Shown here piece after piece: positions 1-7,797 of a stretch of 64,000 nt of DNA (position 1 is the stretch's first letter; the number at the start of each line of letters is the position of its first letter). Source of the DNA: Planctomycetia bacterium. GTDB taxonomy: Bacteria > Planctomycetota > Planctomycetia > Pirellulales > UBA1268. The position numbers and the translations under genes are program-made. The notes beneath the pieces were generated by a model that was not told the DNA's origin, ran no database searches, and worked only from the letters and a program-made list of their open reading frames with translations. Location of the stretch: NCBI GenBank assembly GCA_014192425.1, contig BJHK01000004.1, forward strand, positions 124,001-188,000, read 5' to 3'.

Positions 1-1586
1 TTGGCCGTCGCCTGGTTGAGGCCCGACACGTACCGCAGCAGCGCGGGGCTCGCCGTGTTCAGATCCACGCCGACGTAGTTCACGCAGCTCTCCACGACGC
101 GGTCGAGCGAGGCGTGCAGGTGGCGGGCCTTCACGTCATGCTGGTAGAGGCCGACGCCGATGTTGGCCGGCTCGATCTTCACCAGCTCGGAGAGCGGATC
201 CTGAAGCCGGCGACCGATCGAGATCGCGCCCCGGACGGCGGCCTCGTGCTGCGGCAGCTCCTCGCGACCGTACTGGCTCGTGGAATACACGCTCGCTCCG
301 GCCTCGTTGACCATCACGTAGGCTACGTCGCGGGCCTGCAGTTCGCCCGCCACCAGTTCCGCCACCAGCGCCTCCGTCTCCCGGCCGGCAGTACCGTTGC
401 CGATGGCGATCACAGAGCAGTCGTGGCGGCCGACGAGGTCGACGATCTTCCGCCCCGCTTCCGCCCGCCGCTCCTCTTGCCCGATGATGTGCAGGACGGC
501 GTGTTCCAGGGGCGTGCCGCACGCGTCGATCACGACCGCCTTGCAGCCGCTCTTGAACCCCGGATCGAGCGCCAGCACGCGACGGCCGGGCACCGGGGGT
601 TGGAGGAACAGGTTCCGCAGGTTGCGGGCGAACACCCCGACGGCGTGCGTCTCGCAGAACTCGGTCATCTCCCGGCGCAGCTCCCGCTCCAGGCTCGGCA
701 GCACGAGCCTGGCGAGGGCGTCGCGAACGCAGCCGCGCAGGAAGTCGGCATGGACGTGGCCCGGGGGGACGAGCAGCTCCTCGGCCGCGGCCTGCAGCTC
801 CTCGGCCGGTCCGTCGATCCGCACCTTGAGGAGCTTGGCCCGTTCCCCGCGGTTGATGGCCAGCACGCGGTGCGGCGGTATGCGTTGGACGTGCTCGGCG
901 TAGTCGAAGTAGTCGCGAAAATGCTTCTCGTCCTTGGAGAGCGACTTGCCGGCGGCCGCGATCCGCTGGCTTGTCAGCCGCGCCTGGCGGTGAAAGATCT
1001 CCCGCAGCCGGCCGCGCACGTCGGCCCGCTCGCTGTATTCGTGGGCGATGATGTGGCCGACGCCGAGGAGCACGTCGGCCACGGCACCGACCTCGACGTC
1101 GGGATCGACGAAGTCGGCCGCCCGCGTCTCGACCTGTGCGGCGGCGGGATCGGCGGCGAGGATCTCCCTGGCGAGCGGCTCGAGCTTTCGCTGCTTGGCG
1201 ATCTCCGCCAGCGACAATTTCCGGGGCTTGAACGGCAGGTACAGGTCCTCGAGCTGCTTGAGGCTCTCGGCGGCCGCGATCCGCCCCTCCAGGGCGGGCG
1301 TCAGCTTTCCCTGGCTCTGGATCGTGCGCTGGATCGTGGCCTTGCGGTCGGCGAGCTGCCGGGCCCGGGCGACGCTCTCGGCGATCACCCTCACCTGCTC
1401 CTCGTCGAGGCCGCCCGTCTGGTCGCGGCGATAGCGGGTGATGAACGGGATCGTGTTGCCCGAATCGAGCAGGTGCACGACCGTCTCGACCCCGGCCACC
1501 GGCAGGTCGAGCCGCTGCGCGATGCGGCCGAGGTCGATGATCGCTGTGGATCCCATCCCGCTCGCAACGGACCGCACGTGTGTCAT
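1..1586 (-). CDS. tex: Tex-like transcription accessory / S1 RNA-binding protein, 3' end cut by window
   Basis: The visible ~529 residues match the Tex family. An N-terminal helical Tex domain carries the hallmark GNTIPFITRYRRDQTGGLDE near residue 40. A YqgF/RNase H-like domain starts near residue 330 with VLALDPGFKSG and continues through VIAIGNGTAGRETE and YVMVNEAGASVYSTS. The frame runs off the left window edge in the helix-hairpin-helix part (SCVNYVGVDLNTASP), so the C-terminal S1 domain is not visible. Family members bind nucleic acid and influence transcription and RNA metabolism in the cytoplasm. The start ATG at 1586 gives MTHVRSVASGMGST; an in-frame ATG at 1556 is an alternative. It is divergent from the aminotransferase to its right. 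Confidence 0.93.
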   Translation of the reverse strand, partial: MTHVRSVASGMGSTAIIDLGRIAQRLDLPVAGVETVVHLLDSGNTIPFITRYRRDQTGGLDEEQVRVIAESVARARQLADRKATIQRTIQSQGKLTPALEGRIAAAESLKQLEDLYLPFKPRKLSLAEIAKQRKLEPLAREILAADPAAAQVETRAADFVDPDVEVGAVADVLLGVGHIIAHEYSERADVRGRLREIFHRQARLTSQRIAAAGKSLSKDEKHFRDYFDYAEHVQRIPPHRVLAINRGERAKLLKVRIDGPAEELQAAAEELLVPPGHVHADFLRGCVRDALARLVLPSLERELRREMTEFCETHAVGVFARNLRNLFLQPPVPGRRVLALDPGFKSGCKAVVIDACGTPLEHAVLHIIGQEERRAEAGRKIVDLVGRHDCSVIAIGNGTAGRETEALVAELVAGELQARDVAYVMVNEAGASVYSTSQYGREELPQHEAAVRGAISIGRRLQDPLSELVKIEPANIGVGLYQHDVKARHLHASLDRVVESCVNYVGVDLNTASPALLRYVSGLNQATA

Positions 1587-1985
1587 GCAGGCCGCCGCGC
1601 GTCTCTCCTCACGATCCCCGGCGGATGCAAACGCACCGTCGCCCGACGGGACCCGGAAATCTGCTTGAATCTATGGCTCCGGGCCGATCGCTGTCAAACG
1701 AGCGAACTTGGAGAACGCGGGGCGGGACCTGCCGCGCCCCCGGCGTGCTCTCCGGAGCCTCGCAAATCATGCCCCGTCAGTGGCCTTGACCCCGACGTGC
1801 GAGAACCCCTATCTCCCCGCAGCAAGGGTTTTCCGGGACAGGATTCCGCCCGGCGGAAACCGCACCAAGAAGTCACCGATTCCACTCCAGCCGGGCGCGG
1901 CCACATGACGATCACGGAGACCGGACAGCCCGCCACGCGGCGGCCAGATGACCGCGCGGAACGGGAGCCTTCGGGAGCCTGCACG
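1587..1985. promoter_or_regulatory. Intergenic region between divergent tex and aminotransferase genes
   Basis: About 400 bases separate the tex start from the preferred aminotransferase start, and both promoters should lie here. I see no convincing sigma-70 boxes, no hairpin terminator and no small gene. An in-frame ATG at 1905 could shorten the gap, but the extra 27 residues are low-complexity and lack homology-like features. Confidence 0.35.
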
Positions 1986-3284
1986 ATGATCAGTCGGACG
2001 CCAGCCGCCACCTCCAACTCGACACCGGCGACCGGGGACGAGTTCCTGCCCGCCGTTCCCCTGCTCGCCCTCGAGCGTCAGCATGCGGTCCTCCGCGACC
2101 GGCTCCGCGACGCCATCGACCGAGTCTGCGAATCGGGGCGGTTCGTCCTCGGACCCGACGTCACGGAGCTGGAGACGGAGTTGGCCCGGGCCCTCGACGT
2201 GCCGCACGCGATCACCTGCGCGTCCGGCAGCGATGCCCTGCTCCTCGCCTTGATGGCCCTCGGCGTGGGTGCGGGGGATGAGGTGATCCTGCCGAGCTAC
2301 ACCTTCTTCGCCACGGCCAGCGCGGTCACGCGGCTCGGGGCGGTGCCGATCTTCGCCGACATCGATCCCGCCACCTACATCGCCGATCCCGCCGACGTCG
2401 AGCGGAAGATCAGCCGCCGGACCAAGGCGATCATGCCGGTGCACCTCTTCGGCCGGACGGCCGACATGGATGCCCTGCTGCCGATCGCGCGGAAGGCAGG
2501 CCTGCCGCTCGTCGAGGACGCGGCCCAGTCGATCCTCTCGACGTGGCACGGCCGCTACTCGGGCGGCCTTGGCGACGTCGGCTGCTTCAGTTTCTACCCC
2601 ACGAAGAACCTCGGCGGCGCTGGGGACGGCGGCTTCCTCACGACCACCCGCGATGATCTCGCGGCATCGCTGAAGTTGCTCCGCGTGCATGGCATGGAGC
2701 CGCGGTACTACCACCAGGTGGTCGGCATCAACAGCCGGCTGGACACGCTCCAGGCGGCGATCCTGCGCGTGAAGCTCCCCTGCCTCGACGGCTGGACGAC
2801 GGACCGCCAGGTGAACGCCACCCGCTACGGGCAATTCTTCGCCGAGTACGCCCTGGCCGACCACGTCACCGTCCCGAGCGACGAATCCCGCGGCCGCCAC
2901 GTCTGGAACCAGTATGTCATCCGCGTGGCCGGCGGCCGCCGCGACGCGCTCCGCGCCCATCTCGCCGCGGCCCGCGTCGGCACGGAAATCTACTATCCCG
3001 TGCCGCTGCACATGCAGCAGTGCTTCCGTCACCTCGGCTGGGCGACGGGCGACCTGCCGCACACCGAGCGGGCCGCCGCAGAGACGCTCGCGCTGCCGAT
3101 CTTCCCCGAGCTCACCGTGGCCGAGCAGCGGACCGTCGTCGGGCGGATCGCCGAGTTCTTCGGTGCCGCACGGACGGGCCGGCCGGCCGCAGAGCAGCCG
3201 GCCGGGGCCGGTGAATCGGTGAGCCTGCCCCGCCCCCACTTCCTGCGCCGCGCGGTCGGCTGTGCGGACGAGGTCCGCTCCTGA
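1986..3284 (+). CDS. DegT/DnrJ/EryC1/StrS family PLP-dependent aminotransferase
   Basis: About 432 residues. The fold-type I aminotransferase core begins with FVLGPDVTELETELARAL. It includes the CASGSDALLLALMALGVG cofactor region, DEVILPSYTFFATASAV, and VEDAAQS. The Schiff-base lysine is in FYPTKNLGGAGDGG, near residue 207. The C-terminal part (YYPVPLHMQQCF) is typical of sugar aminotransferases that make amino sugars for surface polysaccharides, such as 3-amino or 4-amino nucleotide sugars. No other polysaccharide gene is adjacent, so the substrate cannot be named. The start at 1986 is preferred; 1905 is possible. The open frame extends far upstream only because it lies antisense to tex. Confidence 0.9.
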   Translation: MISRTPAATSNSTPATGDEFLPAVPLLALERQHAVLRDRLRDAIDRVCESGRFVLGPDVTELETELARALDVPHAITCASGSDALLLALMALGVGAGDEVILPSYTFFATASAVTRLGAVPIFADIDPATYIADPADVERKISRRTKAIMPVHLFGRTADMDALLPIARKAGLPLVEDAAQSILSTWHGRYSGGLGDVGCFSFYPTKNLGGAGDGGFLTTTRDDLAASLKLLRVHGMEPRYYHQVVGINSRLDTLQAAILRVKLPCLDGWTTDRQVNATRYGQFFAEYALADHVTVPSDESRGRHVWNQYVIRVAGGRRDALRAHLAAARVGTEIYYPVPLHMQQCFRHLGWATGDLPHTERAAAETLALPIFPELTVAEQRTVVGRIAEFFGAARTGRPAAEQPAGAGESVSLPRPHFLRRAVGCADEVRS

Positions 3285-3312
3285 CCGGCTGACTGGCTGC
3301 ACGGCTGTCGGG

Positions 3313-3417
3313 TCAGGGATTGTCCGGGTCGAAGCGGCGATCCGGCCGACCGACCACGTAGACGCCGAGCGCCACGAGCAGGCCGACGAGAATGTACGCG
3401 AGCAGGTATTTGGGCAT
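3313..3417 (-). CDS. Possible 34-residue single-pass membrane protein
   Basis: A small minus-strand frame encodes MPKYLLAYILVGLLVALGVY followed by VVGRPDRRFDPDNP and a stop. It is one clean hydrophobic helix with a positively charged tail, which is coding-like. It sits between two plus-strand genes and was too short for a default gene caller. No family is recognised; this is a prediction from composition only. Confidence 0.45.
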   Translation of the reverse strand: MPKYLLAYILVGLLVALGVYVVGRPDRRFDPDNP

Positions 3418-3494
3418 GGGTGCGGCCCGACAGGACGGAGTGTAGGATCGGAACGCCGCGGCTCCGATTTTCAACCTCCTTTATCGTACCGCCA

Positions 3495-4637
3495 ATGCCC
3501 CCGAAGACGAAACGTTCCCCGAAGGCCGCCGTCGGCACGCTCCCGCCTGTCGACGTCAAGACCCACGGCCTGATCGTCGGCCTGGCCGACGAGGTCGCCA
3601 CGGCGGCGGAGAAACGCCGCGACCCGTGGCTCGACATCCCGACCCGCAGCCTGTCGAACGTCCGCTTCAACAAGGCGCGGAAGATCATCGAGATGGGTGG
3701 GCAGACCAACCGGCGTCAGCTCTTCAACCTCGCCCAGGCGAAGAGCTACATGCAGACGCTGCTCGTGGCCACCGGCTGCAAGCAGCTCATCGACCAGCAG
3801 AAGACGACCAGCATTCGCGGTCTGTATTACCTCCTCAAGCACACCATCGAGGGCACCCGCGAGGAGACGTTCGCCACCCAGGAAGAGTGCGACCCGATCA
3901 TCGAGGATCTGGAAGTCACGCTGGAAAGCCTCCGCGAGGAGCTGCACGTCTACGCCAGCAATCGCGGCGGCATGGTGGGGCCGATCACGCTCATCGACTC
4001 GGGAGACGAGATCGACTGCTCGCGGATGGGCTCGGGCGGCTACTCGATCCCGTCGATCGTCGAGGCCGACATCGTCAAGTTCAAGTCCTGTGACGCGAAG
4101 TTCATCCTCCACGTCGAGAAGGACACCGTGTGGCGCCGGTTCAACGAAGACAAGTTCTGGCGGAAGCACGCCTGCCTGCTCACCCATGGCGGCGGCCAGC
4201 CGCCGCGCGGCGTCCGGCGCATGCTCTATCGGCTCCACAACGAGTTCAAGCTTCCCGTCTACTGCCTGCTCGACAACGACCCGTGGGGCTACTACATCTA
4301 CTCCGTGCTCAAGCAGGGCTCGATCAACCTCGCCTACGAGTCGAAGCGGATGGCGATCCCCGAGGCCCGGTTCCTCGGCATCCGCTCCCGCGACTACGGC
4401 CGCTGCAAGCTCTCCCCGAGCGTGCAGATCGCCCTCAACGACACCGACATCAAGCGGGCCAAGCAGATCGCCGCCTATCCGTGGTTCGCGGGCAAGAAGG
4501 CGTGGCAGAAGGAGATCGAGACGATGCTCGCCAACGGCTTCAAGCTCGAGGTCGAGTCGCTGATCTCCAAGGACATCAGCTACGTCACCGACACCTACAC
4601 CCCCGAACGGCTCGCAGAGGCCGACTGGCTCGACTGA
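3495..4637 (+). CDS. top6A: DNA topoisomerase VI subunit A / Spo11-like protein
   Basis: About 380 residues, the usual size for Top6A. The winged-helix (5Y-CAP) domain carries TTSIRGLYYLLKHT; Tyr111/Tyr112 include the expected DNA-cleaving tyrosine. The Toprim domain supplies Glu208 in HVEKDTVW and the metal-binding triad Asp260-Asn-Asp262 in DNDPWGYYIYS. In a complete enzyme, A and the GHKL ATPase subunit B form an A2B2 type IIB topoisomerase. No B-subunit gene is next to it or anywhere in the window. ATG 3495 is chosen because upstream codons look non-coding. Top6A is sporadic in bacteria, so horizontal origin or a standalone Mini-A-like role is possible; full length and intact active site argue for a working protein. 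Confidence 0.88.
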   Translation: MPPKTKRSPKAAVGTLPPVDVKTHGLIVGLADEVATAAEKRRDPWLDIPTRSLSNVRFNKARKIIEMGGQTNRRQLFNLAQAKSYMQTLLVATGCKQLIDQQKTTSIRGLYYLLKHTIEGTREETFATQEECDPIIEDLEVTLESLREELHVYASNRGGMVGPITLIDSGDEIDCSRMGSGGYSIPSIVEADIVKFKSCDAKFILHVEKDTVWRRFNEDKFWRKHACLLTHGGGQPPRGVRRMLYRLHNEFKLPVYCLLDNDPWGYYIYSVLKQGSINLAYESKRMAIPEARFLGIRSRDYGRCKLSPSVQIALNDTDIKRAKQIAAYPWFAGKKAWQKEIETMLANGFKLEVESLISKDISYVTDTYTPERLAEADWLD

Positions 4638-4643
4638 TTTCAC

Positions 4644-4673
4644 GCGAAACACCGGCATCCTGCCGGTTTTCGC
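4644..4673 (+). terminator. Rho-independent terminator after top6A
   Basis: Arms ACCGGCA and TGCCGGT flank a three-base TCC loop and are followed by TTTT. The stem is extended by outer pairing of GCGAAA with TTTCGC. It starts seven bases after the top6A stop codon. The A-tract/T-tract symmetry means it could also stop transcription from the opposite direction. Confidence 0.75.
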
Positions 4674-4800
4674 TTGGGCATTCGGAGCCGCAGCCAAGGT
4701 GCGGCTCGAATGCCGGGCGGTCGCACATCCGGGCGACCGCGGCCGCCGCTGATCGGCGGCGGGCGGCCACTCGCAGAGACTGCGAGTGGAGCCGCCAGGG

Positions 4801-5112
4801 TGCCATCATCGCTTGCGCGGAGCCTGGGGTTTGCTTGGCGAGCATGAGTCGAAGCAGATGCCGGCGCCGCTGCCACGGTGCGACGACCGCTTGCGCGGAG
4901 CCGGGCTTCGCCCGGCGACCGTAAGCCGGAGCACACGCCGGGGCACCTGCCACGGTGCGACCACCGCCTGCGCGGAGCCGGGCTTCGCCCCGCGACCGTA
5001 AGCCGGAGCACACGCCGGGGCACCTGCCACGGTGCGACCACCGCTTGCGCGGAGCCGGGCTTCGCCCGGCGACCGTAAGCCGGAGCAGACGCTTTGTCGG
5101 CTGCGACGGCGC
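4801..5112. repeat. Tandem array of four ~77-bp hairpin-containing repeats
   Basis: Three units begin at 4881, 4958 and 5035 with an exact 77-bp period and few differences. A diverged unit starts about 78 bases upstream, near 4803. Each unit contains the stem-loop GCCGGGC-TTC-GCCCGGC and the motif GACCGTAAGCCGGAGC. Open frames on both strands read through the array but only repeat the same low-complexity peptide, so I treat it as non-coding, REP/BIME-like DNA. The rest of the 508-bp gap around it (4638-5145) holds only the top6A terminator. Confidence 0.85.
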
Positions 5113-5145
5113 GACAGACGACAGCCCCGGGCCGGTTGGGCTGAT

Positions 5146-5988
5146 TCACGCCTCTTCGCGCAGCAGCGGCGGGGGGTCGTCGAGCTCCTCCAGCTCCGGC
5201 GGCAGCTGCAGCTGCCGCATCGTCGCGTCGGTCTGCCGCATCCCCTCGGCCACCTCGTCCACCCGCTGGGCGATGTCGCTGACGTCCCGCGTGGCCACCG
5301 AACTTTCGGCGAGCGCCGCGATCTTCGCCTCCAGCCGCTCGATCTCCGCCCCCACCACGTCGAGCTTCCGCTTCGCCTCGTCGATGTTCGCCAGCCGGTC
5401 GCGGCTCGTCTTCAGGTGGTCCTCGAGCGCCGCCCGCATCTGGGCGTCACCATCGGCCGGCAGCTTCGCCAGCCGCTTCTCCAGGTCGGCGATCCGGCCG
5501 CGGATCGCATCGTCGTCGGTGTGCTGGAGAAATTCCGACAGGTTCGACGCCCCCCAGATCATGCGCAGGTAGCCCCACAGGAGCCGATCGAGCGATTCGA
5601 GCGTCCCACCGTCGGGCCCCTTGGCATCGGGTCCGCGGATGCTGCCGGCGAGTTCCACGAGCTTCAGGCAGTGGTCGCGGAGTGCATCGAAGCGGGCGAG
5701 CAGCGGCCGGGGCAGGCGGGCCCGGATCCGCTCGTAGGCCTGCCGGGCGCCGGCCGCCTCGGCCGCCCGCCGGGCACCGGCACCCTGCGCTTCGACGGCG
5801 CTGCGGAAGCGGTCGTTGGCGAGCATGCTCGCGAGGTAGTAGATCTCTCCGGCGGCCACCAGCGGGAGAATCACGCCGGGAAACCCGCTGACGAACGCCG
5901 CCGCCACCCCGCCACCGAAGAGGAGCAGGTTCCAGCGGGCGGTGAACGCGGCCTTGAGGTAGGCACCAAAGCGGGACAACACGGTCAC
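5146..5988 (-). CDS. Coiled-coil membrane protein at the end of the PspA/ABC cluster
   Basis: About 280 residues. Two adjoining hydrophobic segments lie near residues 15-55 (WNLLLFGGGVAAAFVSGFPG and VILPLVAAGEIYYLASML). They are followed by a long charged, coiled-coil-rich region rich in Lys, Glu, Ala and Leu. The C-terminus is acidic (PPELEELDDPPPLLREEA). The GTG start at 5988 overlaps the ABC ATPase stop codon and has GGGGAG four bases upstream, so the two are translationally coupled. No named family is recognised. The position suggests a membrane-associated partner of the transporter/PspA unit. Confidence 0.75.
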   Translation of the reverse strand: MTVLSRFGAYLKAAFTARWNLLLFGGGVAAAFVSGFPGVILPLVAAGEIYYLASMLANDRFRSAVEAQGAGARRAAEAAGARQAYERIRARLPRPLLARFDALRDHCLKLVELAGSIRGPDAKGPDGGTLESLDRLLWGYLRMIWGASNLSEFLQHTDDDAIRGRIADLEKRLAKLPADGDAQMRAALEDHLKTSRDRLANIDEAKRKLDVVGAEIERLEAKIAALAESSVATRDVSDIAQRVDEVAEGMRQTDATMRQLQLPPELEELDDPPPLLREEA

Positions 5989-5989
5989 G

Positions 5990-6895
5990 TCACTCCCCGG
6001 GCCGCTTGGCGGCCACCTCGACCTGCTCGATCCGCGCCTGCAGGGCGTTGACCTGCTCGTGGAACCAGGGCTCCGACTGCGTCTCCCGGGCCGGCCCCAC
6101 GGCGGCCGGCATGCGGATTTCCGCCGCGATCCGCCCGGGCGTCGTCGCCATGACAAACACCCGGTCGCCGAGATACACCGCCTCCTCGACGGAGTGCGTC
6201 ACGAACAGGACCGTTGCCTCCACCTCCCGCCAGAGCTTCACGAGCAGGTCCTGCATGTCGAGCCGCGTGGCCGGGTCGAGGGCCCCGAAGGGCTCGTCCA
6301 TGAGGATCACCCGCGGCCGCAGGATCAGCGTGCGGGCGATCGCCACCCGCTGCCGCATGCCGCCGGAGAGTTCGTGCGGATACTTCGTCGCGTCGCGGCG
6401 CGGATCGAGGCCGACCCGCGCGATCCACTCGGCCGCCTCGGCCTCGCGCAGCCGGCGTGGCACGCCCCGGCACTCCAGCCCGAAGGCGACGTTGTCGAGC
6501 ACCGTGCGGTTGTCGAAGCTCGTGTAGTCCTGGAACACCATACCCCGGTCGGCGCCGGGACCGACGACGGACCGGCCGAGCACCGTCACGCTGCCGCTCG
6601 TCGGCGGATGCTGCGGCTCGAGCCCCGCCACGAGCCGCAGCACCGTACTCTTGCCGCAGCCGCTCGGGCCGAGGAACGACGAGATCTCACCATGATCGAT
6701 GACGTCGGGGATCGTGAAGCTGACGTCGGAAATCGCCACGTACTCCCGGGGCGTGCCCTGGCCGTAGATCTTGGTGACGTTGCGAAACTCGACGGCCGCC
6801 GGCCGCTCGGCGGGGGCCGGCGTGGGTGCCGGGCCGCGGGCCGCCGTGGTTTCGGCTGCGGTGGCGGAAGCAGCGGCGGCGGGGACGTCACTCAT
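5990..6895 (-). CDS. ABC transporter ATP-binding protein, nitrate/sulfonate/taurine (NitT/TauT) type
   Basis: About 301 residues. After a ~30-residue Ala/Pro-rich leader, the nucleotide-binding domain shows Walker A GPSGCGKST, Q-loop VFQDYTSFDN, signature LSGGMRQRVAIART, Walker B RVILMDEPFGALD and the H-loop FVTHSVEEAVYLGDRV. The last two are typical of the NitT/TauT/SsuB subgroup. It powers the adjacent permease from the cytoplasm. The start ATG at 6895 overlaps the permease stop codon in an ATGA arrangement. Confidence 0.93.
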   Translation of the reverse strand: MSDVPAAAASATAAETTAARGPAPTPAPAERPAAVEFRNVTKIYGQGTPREYVAISDVSFTIPDVIDHGEISSFLGPSGCGKSTVLRLVAGLEPQHPPTSGSVTVLGRSVVGPGADRGMVFQDYTSFDNRTVLDNVAFGLECRGVPRRLREAEAAEWIARVGLDPRRDATKYPHELSGGMRQRVAIARTLILRPRVILMDEPFGALDPATRLDMQDLLVKLWREVEATVLFVTHSVEEAVYLGDRVFVMATTPGRIAAEIRMPAAVGPARETQSEPWFHEQVNALQARIEQVEVAAKRPGE

Positions 6896-7797
6896 GTCAG
6901 GGCCTCCGCGGGCCTGCCCGCGCCATGCAGCAGCCGGCGCAGCCCCTTCGGCAGCCAGCCGCGGCCGCCGTAGCGGTGCGGAAACAGGTCGCACTGCAGC
7001 CACCACAGCGCCCGGTCGATGGCGTAGGCGACCAGCGGGATGACGACGAGCACGATCACGATCGGCTCGCGGTCGCCGCGGCGCTGCGCGACGTTGATCA
7101 GATCGCCGAGGCCGCCGGTGTCGCCGCCGAGCTTCACCACCTCGGCGAGCATCACGTAGCCGAAGGCGATGCCGAACAGGAGCCGCAGCGAGTTGAAGAT
7201 CGCCGGCGCGGCCAGCGGCACCAGCACCTTGAGGATGATCTGCAGCCGCGAGGCGCCGAGCGTGCGAGCCGTGTCCACGTACCGCTCCGGCACATCGAGG
7301 ACGGCGGCCGTCGTGTCGCTGACGACGAACGCCACGCTGGCGATGAACAGAAACATGACCTTCTGAAACTCGCCGATCCCGAAGAAGAAGAACGTCAGCG
7401 GGATGAGCGCAGCGACGGGGATGTTGCGGCCGAAGATCGTCAGCGGGGCCACGAACGCCCGAACGGCGGGAAAGCAGGCGGCCACGACGCCGAGCGGCAC
7501 GCCGACAAGCCCCGCCAGGCCGAAGCCGAGGACCACCCGGCCGAGCGTCACGAGCGTGTTCGCCACGAGCCGACGCTCGCCGAACAGGCCCGGGACGGCC
7601 GCCAGTGTCTCCCCCGGGCTCGGCAGCGTGGCCGGGCTGATGAGCCGGCTCTCCGCCTCGCCGGCCGTGGCCATGAACCACACCGCCACCACGGCGGCCA
7701 CGCAGGTCGCGCCCCAGAGCAGTGCCGTTCCTGAACCCGTCTCGCCGCGAAGCGGCCGGGCCGGCGGCGGCGACGGCGAGGCCGGCGGCGGGGTCAT
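6892..7797 (-). CDS. ABC transporter permease, NitT/TauT type
   Basis: About 301 residues with a proline-rich N-terminal tail, then six predicted membrane segments. The binding-protein-dependent transport EAA loop reads YVDTARTLGASRLQIILKVLVPLAAPAIF (given here by its ends, near residues 180-205). A glycine-rich segment FGIAFGYVMLAEVV follows. It forms the inner-membrane channel of an importer with the ATPase at 5990. The start overlaps the binding-protein stop codon (ATGA). The substrate is unknown. Confidence 0.92.
   Translation of the reverse strand: MTPPPASPSPPPARPLRGETGSGTALLWGATCVAAVVAVWFMATAGEAESRLISPATLPSPGETLAAVPGLFGERRLVANTLVTLGRVVLGFGLAGLVGVPLGVVAACFPAVRAFVAPLTIFGRNIPVAALIPLTFFFFGIGEFQKVMFLFIASVAFVVSDTTAAVLDVPERYVDTARTLGASRLQIILKVLVPLAAPAIFNSLRLLFGIAFGYVMLAEVVKLGGDTGGLGDLINVAQRRGDREPIVIVLVVIPLVAYAIDRALWWLQCDLFPHRYGGRGWLPKGLRRLLHGAGRPAEALT

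Noticed and set aside
114-1900. Long plus-strand open frame fused to the aminotransferase
   Set aside because: It is antisense to tex, whose minus-strand frame has clear motifs; the plus frame shows no homology until about residue 625.
1809-3302. 497-aa minus-strand frame
   Set aside because: Antisense to the aminotransferase; composition is His/Asp/Arg-rich as expected for a shadow of GC-rich codons.
4801-5112. CRISPR array
   Set aside because: The units are contiguous 77-bp repeats without unique spacers, and no cas genes are nearby.
4585-5149. Repeat-spanning frames on both strands
   Set aside because: They just translate the 77-bp tandem repeat and have no start sites with ribosome-binding sequences.
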